64,000 bases of DNA, from NCBI RefSeq assembly GCF_037975245.1, contig NC_092565.1, forward strand, positions 18,705,999 through 18,769,998. The letters are read 5' to 3'. This document shows positions 12,554 through 25,034 of this stretch, one piece after another. How positions within the stretch are numbered: the first letter of the stretch is position 1; each line of letters begins with the position of its first letter. The position numbers and the translations under genes were made by a program. This DNA is from Apostichopus japonicus (lineage: Eukaryota > Echinodermata > Holothuroidea > Aspidochirotida > Stichopodidae). The notes beneath the pieces were generated by a model. It had not been told where the DNA came from. It saw only the letters and a list, made by a program, of their open reading frames with translations, and searched no databases.

Positions 12554-14981
12554 CTAAAACATAATACCATCTGCAACAGCTTCGTTTTGCTGTTTCTCGT
12601 TCACCTCGATCTTGCTTTTGCGTTTGAAAAAGTCGGGATCGGCTGCCTTCCCCGCCAGGTACACTATCCCTATGTTAGTCGTTACGAGGATAACGCCGCA
12701 GAGCAGTAACCAGAATGAGTAGCCTACTTTAGCCGGATCTTCAGTCGAAAATTCATCTTCATTAGGGGATTGGATGTTATCTTTAATTGTGGTCTCAAAC
12801 ATAATGGTGTATAGGATGATAGACAGCAATCCAAACCCACCTAGAAAAAGAAACGAAAAAATATGAAAAGAAAGAAAGAAAAATCCATGCATCGTTAACT
12901 ATTATGAATACCTAAGATGTTGGACAATTAATTAGCAAAAGTGCCAAAAAATGTCTCATATTGTTGACATTTTTGCAACAAATCTTTGTGAAAAGGGCAC
13001 AGAAAAAAAAAATTGAATTAAAACTTGTGGTGGATATTTGTGGCAAATTAAAGGTTTGAAGTTCCTTTGCCTTTCAAATCTTTGATAATTTATATTATAT
13101 CCAATTTTCAACCACCCTCAAGGATTAAGGTTGTAAAAATAAGCATGACAAAAGGCTCTTCCATGTTAGGGGGTCAGTCCAATTCAAGGCCTTAGTTTTC
13201 AATTTCTGGCCTAGCTGGGTGAGGAGTCTTTAAGAGGAGAGGGTAAAGTCCTCCCCTTTTGACAAAGTTACCTGGCTTTAAGGAAGAGTGCTTGTTTATT
13301 ATTTTCTTCTTTGACAATATTGTTTGACCATCCCATGAATGATGTGACAACATGCACTGACCAAAGTCTTGCACAAACATTGATATTTAAGTAAATGACA
13401 CATGACAATAAAATGACACATAGGCAAAGTGGAGCTTTAATAAAATGTTCAAAAGGTCAAAACAATAACAATGTATTGAACTTATAGTATAGATCTGCTC
13501 ACTTGTTTTCAACATTTTTCTTTAACTATGAGTGAGTCCTGATCCATTTGACTCTAAAACAAGTTTGTTGCCCACATGCTTTCAAAAAGACATACATTAT
13601 ATATTATAAATAACATGAAATATGTGTGCGAAATGCAACTTGAAAATGATCAAAATTTACTAAAAATTGTTAGAAAAATGAAAAACATCTACTGTATCCC
13701 TAGTCAAAGATAAGGGATTCCATTACAATGTGATGTTGGATTTAATATCGATCACGATGTAGGAAAGAAGAAGTTTGCTTTGTCAAGATCAAAGGTAAAA
13801 GTTGAATTAAAAATTTACCTAAAAAAAACCCACAAGACACATATACATGTATGAGTGTGGACATTTTGGACAATGACACTAACCTGCGATGCCGTTCCAA
13901 ATGTACAAGCCCAACGATCCGTGTATGGTCTGAATAGGGACCGTGATAGTGTTCATGAGTGCGAATATCGTACTCACGACAGTAAAGATGGTCGCGACCC
14001 CAATGAAACTCAGCGTTGTGATGATCAGAGGAATGTTGTGCTGATCTTCATATTCGTTGTAGACTGTAATTAATAAGAAATGATCGTTAGTCATTGAGAT
14101 GTCTTAGGTTATAGTGAAAGGGAACACTAAAACTGCTAGTTTGGAATTGTGATGACAGTACCGTATAGGAATATATATATTCCAGTATAAACAAACACTG
14201 TGACATTTATATACAGTACTTATAAATGAAAAAATAACATAACATGTTTAGGATGCATTTCACAAAATTTGTCTTTCGGACAGAATTTGTGTTGAAAGGT
14301 CACGTACTGCTGCTCTGTTGTTCAAATATGAAAACGAAAAAGCCATGATTTTATCATTTTTTATGGAGTATTTAGAATGAATAGTCAATGGATCAAACAT
14401 TAACATTTTGGCATGCCATGAAGAGCTGACATTATCATAAATTTAGCCTTAAAGGAGCAATCCAAAGATTTAGTGTATTATAAAACTGGATATTTTGAAA
14501 ACTATCATAACTATATTTAACATAAATAGCACTCTTTTTTTCTCTCTTTTATTATATCATGTCTTGTTTTGTATTTTGACTATGACATATAAACAAGACT
14601 AAACTTCTGGCTATAAGTGGTCCTTCATTAAACAACATTTCCCTCATTGAATTATCTTATGTGATGATATCAATTGCAATACACTTATGTGGTATTTCTA
14701 CTTTAAATTAGAGAGATCAAAAGGATCTGATTATAAATAACATCAAAAACTTTACCAAGGTAGGTCTCTTCATCTCTGTCTCCGTAACCGTAGTTGTACT
14801 GCTTAGTACCCCAAATCAGTCCAAATTTGATGTTACCGTAATTAAGGGCCGTCACACGCGGATGTTTGAGTTTGCCAACAACCATCTGGTTTGTGCATAT
14901 CGCTGTCAGGAAACATCCCAGAACGATCAAGGAGACGATGAAAACATCGAGATACAACAACTTTTGTATTTTGTTAGTCAT
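12554..14981 (-). CDS. Clarin-like tetraspan membrane protein, gene A
   Basis: Three minus-strand coding exons: 14981-14756, 14063-13884 and 12840-12554, joined at two phase-1 introns with GT-AG ends, give 230 residues, close to vertebrate clarin-1 (about 232). What is seen: a short cytosolic N-terminus, membrane segment 1 (residues about 11-30), a polar loop, then three more hydrophobic segments in exons 2 and 3, and a basic C-tail. Exon 2 ends in GLYIWNG after an IHG, matching the clarin HGPLGLYLW-type signature before segment 3; exon 3 has YSFW at the start of segment 4, as in clarins. Vertebrate clarin-1 acts in hair-cell bundles and synapses; the role here is unknown. An AATAAA lies just past the stop (12551-12546) and another at 12397-12392. 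PMP22/claudin-like tetraspans are a less likely alternative. Confidence 0.85.
14449..14620 (+). repeat. Dispersed repeat, related to 32155-32345
   Basis: It begins TTAAAGGAGCAATCCAAAGATT and continues with alternating similarity to the block at 32155. It lies in intron 1 of clarin gene A. Family unknown; possibly a retroposon 5' region. Confidence 0.5.
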
Positions 14982-17900
14982 ACTGGCACTTTACTTCAGC
15001 TCTTTTTTTCCTTTTGTTTATAATTTCCTAATTGTTTTTTCCCTTTTCCCAAGTTACAAGATCTTCCCCTCCTTCCAAATTCAGTTTGGTTCACTACCTT
15101 GCTTGTTTATTGAATGATTCTGAAATTGCACAAAGCGAATGTGTTGCTTGGCTCATTCCAGAGCGTCGATAAATACGGCCTGTGTTTTGTCTTCTGGTCT
15201 CGTCTCTCTCTGTAAGAGGATTTTCGGTGTACGTGTATGTATATCAGTAGACTCAGTGATTACCACACTGTATTCACTACTAATCAGTTAACATTACCCA
15301 CTGTTACAGCCCTTGTCTTTCTGTGCACTTACTTTATCACTATGAAGGGCAGGTTTGATTAATGGTCAAAGTCCAGTTTGTATAAAGGGATCAGTTTGAG
15401 TGGAAAGCATACCGAGTTGTAGAAGGAAGTCAAAAATGTTCTCATAATTGAAATGTATGCGCCTTCTACGGATATCCCGAGAAATCGCTGGAATGTCATG
15501 ACTGCGTGGTCTAATGTTCAATTGGGTATTTGATTTCTTATCGCTGACAATCAATATTCAGAACCTTGAGATAAAATGTTTACCAGCAATCTGGACGACT
15601 GGTAAGTACGTACGGTGTGATATTTGATTACCCTTGATACTCCCTCCCAAGCTTATCTTGGACAGGAAGTCATCTGAAATTTACAAATGTGTCTTCCTCT
15701 TTCCTGTCTCCTCCCGTTCCCTTCTAAGTGGATAGATACCACTGTCATGAACAGCCCCCCCCCCCCCCGCTCACCCCACCCTCCACAGCCAGGAGACACA
15801 AATCCTACCATCACTATTGGTCTATGTGATATGATACAGTACCACTGTCATGAACAGCCCCCCCCTGCTCACCCCCCCCCCCCCTGGCTCAACCCACCCT
15901 CCACAGCCAGGAGACACAAATCCTACCAACACAATTGGTCTATGTGATAGGATACTGTACCACTGTCATGAACATTGTTTCCCAAAACGCCAAGAAATAT
16001 CCTACTCCATTTGGGAGGTATCGCAGATATAATGTTCCTTCACACATGAGAACTAAATATAAATGTGACATCATATTTATGTTTTCCTTTATTTATTTAT
16101 TTATGACAGTGTTTTTTTATTTTCTACAATGGACATGGATTTGCAAATGTATATAAAATTGAACTTCTTTTACATGACCTGATGATGTCATTAGTTTCAG
16201 AGTCAAAGCTATTAAAATTCTACCTTGAAAATATGATAAGTAAAAACAAAGAGTATGCATAAAACCAGAAATGAAGATCCATGTGGATCATGATGTCAGA
16301 GTAATGGAAATTACTTCTAGATACTTTGGGTTGTAGAATGAGGATGGGGAGTTTTGTTGACATACAACTGTAGGGTGAATGATCATATTAAGGGTGTACA
16401 GTGCTAAAACACTTACCAGTTCACTCTAGACATGGTAGAATGAGAGTGCTGGTATTTTTGAGATGGGTAAACAGTTGTCACCCACGCAAGTCAACACCCG
16501 GTATCCCGGTAACTTATGGGAATTTTTCTGCGCATTCTCTCCAACCCAGCTGGCTAGCTGGAACGTTTCATCTGTTTTGTGACATTTCTTAACAGTAATA
16601 GAGAACTTTGAGATCGTGAAATAGTAAAGGCCGATGAATTTCTAATATAATATGGTAATATACAACAACAAAAATATATGGAAATGTGACACTTGTTTGT
16701 AAAAATTTGCGGTCATGATAATTAAACCAAATTTCGCCCCTCCTTGTTATGGGTATCTAGATATATATATCTAGATATATTTGATTATTGCCATTGAAGG
16801 AAGTGTAAGAATCAAAAATGTTTAATATTATGTCTCAACATCAGCTCAAGGTCTGTTTCCTCTCCTCCCAACCCAACCCACCTCCCCGCAAAAGAGAACA
16901 GAATGAATCTTAAGATGTCAAATGGTGCACTCTTAGGCAGATTTACTTAAGTTTTACACAGTTATCGATTAGTTCTATAATTAGTTCTTAATGCAAGATG
17001 GTGCTAATAAATACTTTTTTGAATCATTTTTGATATGGGAGGAGGTGGGGTGGGAGGGAGAGTGTGCCATCCCCACACCTGCTGGATTCCCACATGAAGG
17101 CATCCTGGGACTGAAGTGTGGTGGAATGGTTATAAAAATTCCTCCTATCAAAGAAGCCCTGAGACGTCCACCCATACCCTCTGTGCATCCCACTTCAATG
17201 CATATTGCATACATGTGTGGGGTTTCTGTTCGATTGGTGCCTACTATAGGCATAATTTTACCTGTCCCATGAGTAGCTGGAACCTTAAAACAGCTTATTC
17301 TCTCACTCTGTACAAAGTTGGTTCATTCAGAGTTTTAAGGTTGGAAGAACGAAGTAGGTCAATTGCAAAATGTTTGTATTCCTCCCCACCCTCCCCCCTG
17401 TCTTTGTGTAAATTATTCGTTTAGTCACTAGTTGAGTTTGTCCAATAGATATAAAAGTATCGCAAAGTAGATATTGGTTCCATAAAAGCCCAGTACAGTA
17501 GTTGACTTAAAATATAAATCAGCCTGGAGGGTATAATATTACAAATAAGCAGCTCGGTGGTTTCGGGTTCATGTTAAAGAGTAAAAAAACATTTTATTTA
17601 CAATGAGTGTTAAGATACAGTATACTGGTTAATGAAGTTGGGCAAATGTAACAAGTGTAGCAAAAAGATGGGAATGGTGTGAAAAGTGGTTGGAATAGTA
17701 AATAAAGGACTTATACCGTTACAAATACAGAACTCATAGAGAAAAGCAGTTTTACTGACGTAGCTTGTTGCATTGCTTTGAACGATTTGTGAATGCTCGT
17801 TGTTCAATGAAAGGTAATCTATAATAACTACCTCATGAGAAAGAAGGGGGAATGTTGAAGGTAGGGGAGGGGGATGGACGATTTTCTATATCTAATTTTT

Positions 17901-18625
17901 GGCAAAGGGAGTGTCACTGTGTAGATGAACAATAACTGTTTTGTGCTATTGTGATCACAATTCACAAATAAGAAAGTTCTATTGTGTTCAGTAGCTCATT
18001 ACCCAAGACCAAAATATGATGTTAAGGTGGATAGCTGTTACAGTAGCTTCCATTGATTGCATTTGTCTTAATTTAGTCATCTTAAATTCCCCATTCTTTT
18101 ATTTCAATTTTGGATCTGTGGAATGTACTGTTTTTTGGAAGGGTTTTTCTTTACACCCTCCACCAGACTCCACCAGACTCGTACTGTGACTCGCGAGTTC
18201 GTACTCGTAATCAAGCAAGGTCGAATGAACTGCTACTCATCCGTTTGGATTTGTACTCGTACTCCGGATATTATGGAATTTAGTCAATGAGAGGAAATAA
18301 TACTTTCACAATTATCCTGTTTCAAGAGAAACAAAATTGATCAGATCTGATGGAAAGTAGATGTTCATGGATGGAAATATTTGCAGAAAATATTTTGCAT
18401 ATATATTTTTTTCCCTCCTGAACATTTTGTATATCTGGAAGTAGGGATAAATGGGCTGAGTCCCAGATGTAAGATTTGCTAGCAGGGGGGGGGGGGGGGT
18501 GAGGGAGAGGGACTGGGCAATGCAATGCTTAACTGTTGTCGCTGCTGGCGGTACAGTATTTTTTACAAACTGATGATTTACAGTAAATGTTCAAATGCTT
18601 CTTCAGAAAAATATAAGCTTTTAGA
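14982..18625. other. Intergenic spacer between two clarin genes
   Basis: No gene is seen in 3.6 kb. Contents: a tandem repeat at 15739-15971, a small palindrome TCTAGATATATATATCTAGA at 16756-16775, pyrimidine-rich stretches and a G run (18485-18499). The opposed open frames at 16981-17272 have no recognisable family. A segment near 16410-16450 (TTACCAGTTCACTCTAGACA) recurs near 21220-21245 inside the TIR element. Confidence 0.5.
15739..15971 (+). repeat. Tandem repeat, units of about 103 and 118 bp
   Basis: CCACTGTCATGAACA starts at 15739, 15842 and 15960. Each full unit contains a variable poly-C run, a CCACCCTCCACAGCCAGGAG block and ATTGGTCTATGTGATA. The units differ mainly in C-run length. 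Confidence 0.8.
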
Positions 18626-21600
18626 TTACAAAACATCCCTTGTCTTTGTTGATCTTGTCAGACGTGGAATAGCTGCGGCACTTTTGTCACTCCCTAAATT
18701 CTTGTAAGACTGTGCGAGGATTATTGTGCCGCAGTTCAAACTCAAAAGTGCGATGCTAGCCATCTGAAGCCAGAAGGAGTAACCCAAGGCTACACCGGTT
18801 GAAGAGTATCCCAGATTCTGCTCGGCCGTGCTGGTTACCTCTCCATCGAACGTACCGAACAGCACACTCGTGAGGAGAATTAACGTGACTGACGAGAGGA
18901 TAGCTGTGGAGAAAGAGAGGTAAAAATAATTTATTTTAGCCTTAAATCATAATGTGCTAAAGTCTAATGGTCGCATGCTAGCTCTTTATTTTTATCGAGA
19001 TTATATTCTCCCTTTTCTTCCTCTTCTCCCATTCCGAAGTAGGGAGACTATTTTGCTAATTAGTTGAAAATGATTTTCTGGTGGCTGAAGTTAATTATTT
19101 AGCATCGTTAGCAAGTTTTCTGTATCTTGAGGTGAAACCCAGATAATCATCTGAAGCATTTTGTATTGGAATTGGAAGGTTTCAAATTTTGTGATATTTT
19201 TGTAAATTATACATCTGGCAACACCAGAATTGATGTTGTCTTCAGGATAGTTCATCTGAATAGGTGTTTGTTTTACTTTATAATATTTCAATCATTTATC
19301 TACAGAGGAAAAGAATATTTCTTAATTTTTTTAGAAAAAAGCATATTGATGAAATTTTAAGTACAGAGAAAAATATTCCAAATTTATCAGATTTTAAGTT
19401 TATACCAATAAGAAGATAATAATAGCCTAAATAAAGCTTGCCCAGATGACTTCACAGACGCCCTACCGTGATCCAACTTTCTGGAGAAGTTGAAGGTTTA
19501 GCCAGTCAAAAAAATAGGGGGTTACATTCAATAAACCATATCTCAAATTAGAGAAGTTGAAGGTTTAGCCAGTCAAAAAAATAGGGGGTTACATTCAATC
19601 AACCATGTATCTCAAATTAGAGGGGAAGATATTGAGATAGGTTTCCAACTAGTAGTGTGGAAAGCTATTCCTCGATATAAGTTTCTCATTGTTTGTCACC
19701 AGAAAGTCCTCATTAGTCTCTTAAATCCTCTTAAGTCTCTTAAATCCTCTTATATCTCTTAAATCTCTTAAGTCTCTTAAATCTCTTAAATCTTCTCTAA
19801 GTCTCTTCTTTTAAGTCTCTAGTTCTCTTAGTCTCTCTAAGTCTTTTCAGTCTCTAGTACTTTAAGTCTCTCTAAGTCTTCTGTAGGTCTTCTCTAAGTC
19901 CCTCTTAAATCTTCTCTAAGTCTCTTCTTCTAAGTCTCTAGTTCTCTTAGTCTCTCTAAGTCTTCTCTAAGTCTTCTCAGTCTCTAGTACTTTAAGTCTC
20001 TCTAAGTCTTCTGTAGGTCTTCTCTAAGTCTCTCTTAAATCTTCTCTAAGTCTCTTCTTCTAAGTCTCTAGTTCTCTTAGTCTCTCTAAGTCTTCTCTAA
20101 GTCTTCTCAGTCTCTAGTACTTTAAGTCTCTCTAAGTCTTCTGTAGGTCTTCTCTAAGTCTCTCTAAGTCTTCTCTAAGTCTCTTCTTAAATCTTCTCTA
20201 AGTCTTCCTTAAGTCTCTTAAATCTCTTAAATCTAAAAAACTTAAATCTCTTAAATCTTAAATCTCTTAAATCCTCTTAAGTCTCTTAAATCTCATATGT
20301 TAGTATAAGCCTCCTCTTCAATCCCTCTCTCCCTCCCCTTTCCCATCTCCTTGATTCATCCAGGGAGTATTTTCTATTTGGTGTCATCTTACCTCCAAGC
20401 ATGTTATAAAATCCTAATGCCATCGGACCAACTGCACTGGAGAACTTTTCATTTTTGAAGATGTTAATGAATGATAGAATGGTTGCTATGAGTGCACTGA
20501 CAACTGCAAAGCAAGTGGTTAGGATGGCGATGTAGACGATCAGAGGGTGTAACGAATCATTGTATTCATCAAAAACTGAAACAAACAAGAAATAACTTGT
20601 AAATAACCCCAAAAACATGGTTAAAAATATAAAATAAACCAAAGCAGGATTCAGTATTCTGCACTGAATTTATTTTAAGTTTATTGGAATTAATACAACC
20701 CTAGTGCTGTTTCCTTCTACTGTATGTACATGACGATGTATTCAAATAGTCTGAGGACAACAACAAGCTTACATGCCTTGAATCTAATATGCGGTTTAGG
20801 CCAGTCCTCTACGGAACGCGAAAAGGACCACAACTTATGATGATCTAACTTTATACGTTCATGTACTCAAAAACTTACGATCATGTACTAAAAATATTCG
20901 ATGATGTACACAAATTTAAGATGTACATCAAAACATGCGATGATGTACTAAAAACGTAAGACATATACAATCATGTACTGAAAACTTGTGATGATGATGT
21001 AAAGCGTAAGTTACCAAAAAGTGGCGTATGAATATCCATTATTGTCGTTTGAATACGGGTATGAATATCAATATGTAAGTGTCTATTGGGGCGGTGCTTA
21101 TATTGGATGAATACACAGGGTCCCTATTATTTTGCTCCTTGGTACGAAGGTTAGTCTCAACGTAATGAGAAGGGCATTGACCAGAGTGGCCGGTCATAGA
21201 GAGCGCACAGATTTAAAAGGTTACCAGTTCATTCTAGGCACGGTAGTTCAAGAGTGCTAAGGTTGTGTGGGGAGACAGGTAAGAGAGGAGAAAAGTAAAT
21301 GTGTTTTTCTTAGGCTGCACTACAGTATACTTTATGTACAAGTAGTACTTTTAACCTTGCAGCTATACAGTAAGTATGGTGATTCTAACACTTTTTTCCC
21401 TCCTTAAGATTCTACAGTACAGTAGAGAACAGTATGTTTACATGAACAGTAGACTTTGCCATTTGGTTTCAGCCTACCTGCAAAAAAAAAAATGATTCTG
21501 AAACAATGATAGACCATTTTTCTTGATCATACTTAATCAACACCTGCACTTTAGAAATTGTTTTCCCCTCAAGCATTGCATAATTAGGCTACAGAACACA

Positions 21601-24600
21601 TTGCAGCTTAAAATGTACAGTAAAAGCCACATGAACAGAATAATGAGAAACAAAGTCTGTGCTGGGCTCAGTCAGTACAGTATATACTTTCTTCGAAATA
21701 ATTATACATGTAACGTTAGGGCTAGCCTATGCTTTAGTATATAGGCCTACCGTACTTAGCCTATGCGGGATTTTTAAAATAAAACAATTTACTACTACCT
21801 GATTTTAAGAAATGGATTCCCAAGATGCTACAGAAAAACGAATAGAGGAGTTTGTTAAAATGGGCTTTACTAAAAGGGAAATGGCAGATAGGCTCGATAT
21901 AAGCGTAACCAATTTGAAATGCATTACTGTAGGTTATCCTTGGGAATTAGGTAGAAGGATGTTACTTCAGTTGTAACTGGTGAGCATATCATTTACAAGC
22001 CTAGGGCAGTTCAGAGTTTATTTAACAACCAGTTAGTACTACAAGAAGTAGCAATCTGCATGACATCAATTTTTTTTTTTATGTTACAATTACAAAGTCA
22101 TTTATACCAATTAGAACATTATTGGCATTTGATGAACTATATATAGTTTTATTTGAGTGATGAAATGGCCAATGACCAACAACATCGAATCTGATGTGAT
22201 GTGATATAGGCAAATGATTAAAAAACAAAAAACTGACCAATAATAAGGCCTACTAAGCTAGGCCAAGCTAGGCCTAATAATACCTAGGCTAGCCTAACAG
22301 TTATTATTAGCTGGCCTACTGTAACACTAACAATTAATCCTACTTAAGACTACTGGCTACTAGAGGCCTAGCCAAGGGCAAGGCTATACAGTAGTATACT
22401 GTAAAGGCCCAGGCTTGTAATTTGGCCTCCTAGTATACTAGTTACTAACTTAGTCCCACTAGGCTGCAAAGTACAATAAAACTTAAAGACTAAACTACAG
22501 CATTAGGCCTACATAATTTTACTTATTATTAAGCCCTTTTCTCTCAGTCTCACTCTGAATCTGCCCGAAATGTGCAGTAGTGGTCAGCGGGATTGATTTA
22601 TATGGCACAGGTGGTACCAATGGACCTTAATAGAGAATTAAGTGACCTGGGCCATTAAATTCTTTGTGCATGAGAGATATGGGTCTTTGAGTTTGAGCCT
22701 AGCCTTAGGCTAAGCTAGCAGTAACACTCTATGTGCAGTATTATTACTCACTTTAAATGAATATTAGTATGCTACCCGTTGATTACAAAGTACATTACCC
22801 CGAGGAATATCAAAGTTGTTACCGAAGTCCCGCCCCTAATGGTTCTTAATGAGTTTACACTGAATATTCATACTCGTATGTAAACGCCACATATGAATAT
22901 ACATACACCTATGCAGACGCCACTTTTTTTTAACATAACATTATTAGCACATTACCGTACATGTTTTGATGTACATCGTACGTTTGTAGTACATGATCGT
23001 ATATATGTTTAGAACATGATCGTATACTTTTAGTACATGATCGTATATGTTTGGTACATGATCGTAAATTTTTAGTACATGATCGTGTATTTCAAGTACA
23101 TGATCGTAAGTTTTTAGTACATGATTGTATAAAATGAGATCATCACTATCATCATCACATGTTGTGGTCCTTTTCGCGTTCCATAGTCCTCTGTGTGGTA
23201 GTAATGACAGTGTTATACAGTAGGTTTTCAATTAGGTTAAAAATCAGGCTCTGACTCAACCATGGGTGTTTGTAGGGATAGGAACCCGGTCAACTTTGCA
23301 CCGGGTCCCTCGGGAGAGATAAAACAGTAGAAAGCAATTCCATAGTAAAGAATTAGACTATGTGCACAGAGTATGCTATATATAGCACTAGTCTACTAGA
23401 CAATATGTATCAGGGAACCAAACAAGGAATATATGTTTGCTCCATTATATTGATTATTCTTTGTGTATTAAGAGTCATTTTGCAAGTCTGCCCTCAATAT
23501 CCCTCCATTCTTTTAAGAAGTTGATAAATTGCTCTGTTGGCACTTTGCTGTATGCCAGCCAACTGTTACTGTTCATTTGTTAGTATTACAGTAGCAGGAC
23601 AATGAAAGCTAACAAACCGTTTTATTCATATATTTTCATGATGAATTAAACTGACTACTGAGAGTTATCATTTAAGTTCCCAACATATTGGAAAAAGAGT
23701 ATTTATTTGCTTTGTTTTCCTTCAGTATAATGATTTGTACTCTTTCTAAAAAATAACTGAATGAGATGGTGGTATATTGCAGATAATATCACATTTACTT
23801 ATCATTTGGAATAACTATTTACAGTGACCGTATATAAAGTTAAACATACTGTATATCCTATTCAAGTAGTCTGTGCTGAAATTGCTGAATAATGAAATGG
23901 TTGTTTGAACCTTAACTCAGATATATATGGGTTTACATTTTACCTTGCACAATGGACCTGAGCTCAAATAAATTGTATTAGTTTGTTCTGCATTTTTGTC
24001 ATAGAAGATTTTTTAATATATACAGGTAAAGGTCATTTGATAATCATTTTATGATTGCTTTAGTGTTAGACTTCACACTGGTGTTCTAAAAAGGGAAGCA
24101 AACCTCAAGACACATCCTGATATCCTAGACATGCTTGTGATGAGGAATCTTCAAAATATTAAAATAAGAGAAAATATCGCTCTATTCAGGAGATTTATAC
24201 CTTTGCTTAATTCACTATCAGTCAACCAATGCTCTTAATCAGCCCATTGGGCAACACACTTTTTTCAATTCCGTGAACACCCTGATGGGGCAAATGAGAG
24301 TATAAGACCAGGGAGCTTTAGAGTAGCAGCTCCCTGATAAGACAACAACTTTGGTAAATATGTAGATCCACACAGGTCATTCAATATGTCACTCACCAAG
24401 AAATTCTTTCACCTCACTGGCACCTGCGTCATCAGTAGTCAAGAGCTTACTGCCCCTGAAAATGCCAAAGTTGATGGAACCGGTGGTTTGTCCCCCACTA
24501 TTTACAATTGTTGCAGTAACCATGTACTCTGTAGGCAGACTCATAGACAGCATGATAAATGCACCCAAAGCAAATAGGAAAGTGATGTAGTAGAGAATCT

Positions 24601-24613
24601 TGACTGCGTTCAT
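18626..24613 (-). CDS. Clarin-like tetraspan membrane protein, gene B
   Basis: Coding exons 24613-24397, 20575-20393 and 18903-18626 join at two phase-1 GT-AG introns into 225 residues. Exon count, intron phases and membrane layout match gene A, and both run on the minus strand, so this is a tandem paralogue. Exon 1 has a hydrophobic segment at residues about 8-27 and an INFGIFRG motif aligning with IKFGLIWG of gene A. Exon 2 starts VFDEYND (gene A: VYNEYED) and ends GPMALGFYNMLGG, the diverged clarin signature. Exon 3 carries YSFW before the last hydrophobic segment and ends in a basic tail. The introns are much larger than in gene A and full of repeats. Function is inferred only from the family. 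Confidence 0.83.
19484..19620 (+). repeat. 67-bp tandem duplication
   Basis: GAGAAGTTGAAGGTTTAGCC starts at 19484 and again at 19551. The copies are nearly identical through AATAGGGGGTTACATTCAAT. It lies in intron 2 of clarin gene B. Confidence 0.85.
19706..20296 (+). repeat. Higher-order tandem array of AAGTCTCT-type units
   Basis: Short units (TCTCTAAGTCT and TCTTAAATC variants, about 8-16 bp) are organised into a longer repeat: the CTTCTCTAAGTCTCTTCTTC segment recurs at 19911 and 20041 (130 bp apart), with a shorter first unit at about 19792. The edges grade into simple TCTTAAA repeats. The strand bias is extreme (pyrimidine plus A). It occupies intron 2 of clarin gene B, about 100 bp from exon 2. 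Confidence 0.85.
20868..20995 (+). repeat. Left subterminal array of the TIR transposon
   Basis: About six degenerate repeats around ATCATGTACTAAAAAC and GATGATGTACTAAAAAC, mostly 22-27 bp apart. It is the inverted partner of the array at 22972-23125. Confidence 0.8.
21812..21976 (+). pseudogene. Short helix-turn-helix ORF, transposase N-terminal remnant
   Basis: A 54-residue frame starts MDSQDATEKRIEEFVKMGFT and continues with a segment reading KREMADRLDISVTNLK, a clear helix-turn-helix: a GFT/KREMA helix, then a recognition helix around ISVTNLK. The shape resembles the N-terminal DNA-binding part of integrase-type transposase-like proteins of fish and echinoderms (from memory). The last 18 residues look non-coding, and a potential donor (ACTGTAGGT) follows NLK, so the frame may be the first exon of a larger lost gene. 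It lies inside the TIR element. Confidence 0.5.
22972..23125 (-). repeat. Right subterminal array of the TIR transposon
   Basis: Six to seven units of TAGTACATGATCGTA with 7-9 bp variable spacers, period about 22 bp; inverted relative to the left array and more regular. Confidence 0.85.
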
Positions 24614-25034
24614 CTTGAGAGTTGCTTCATGGGATACAGTTCACATGGGTCGGCTCAGTAGTCTGTAGTTTTACTACTATAAACTGTATCAATCACCATG
24701 TAATCTGGTATCAATCACCATGTAATATGCGGCCTACCACTAACAGACTATAAAAATAGTCTAATGAACTCGCTCTGTCGTTGTTGTTGTTTTTTTTGGT
24801 ACCAGCAACTGTAACTATCCAATATCTTTCCAATGTTTGAAAGCTACTGTTAAAGTCAGGATCAAAAATAATCAACATTCACAGATCCAGATCTGTGAAG
24901 ACTTTCTGCCTGCAGACGTCTAGCATTTACATACATGTGTCTGTTACACTCCAGGTGAACTGCTGAACTGCTGGGAATATTGTCACAGATTTTTTTTGCT
25001 CCAGGGAGACTTTCCTGCACCAGCTGTGGACGAA

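Larger units (their letters stand above)
20811..23184. mobile_element. TIR transposon with subterminal arrays, 8-bp TSD, superfamily unassigned
   Basis: Terminal inverted repeats of 24 bp (20811-20834 and 23161-23184) match at 23 positions; the shared core is GGAACGCGAAAAGGACCA. They are flanked by the perfect 8-bp duplication AGTCCTCT (20803-20810 and 23185-23192). Inside each end, inverted relative to each other, are arrays of TACATGATCGTA-type repeats. Further in, both ends carry an inverted GTGGCGT motif. One short open frame encoding a helix-turn-helix (21812-21976) is present; no catalytic DDE core is seen. Size 2,374 bp. An 8-bp TSD fits hAT, P, Zisupton or Novosib groups, but the terminus is not a classic CAGGG hAT end. 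Confidence 0.85.

Noticed and set aside
12440-12709. Plus-strand 89-residue frame
   Set aside because: Antisense shadow of clarin gene A exon 3.
16981-17272. Overlapping open frames of about 90 residues on both strands
   Set aside because: No family resemblance, no splice context and opposite-strand overlap; chance frames in GC-richer DNA.
21523-21744. 73-residue frame in the TIR transposon
   Set aside because: Low-complexity, no transposase motifs; not distinguishable from chance.
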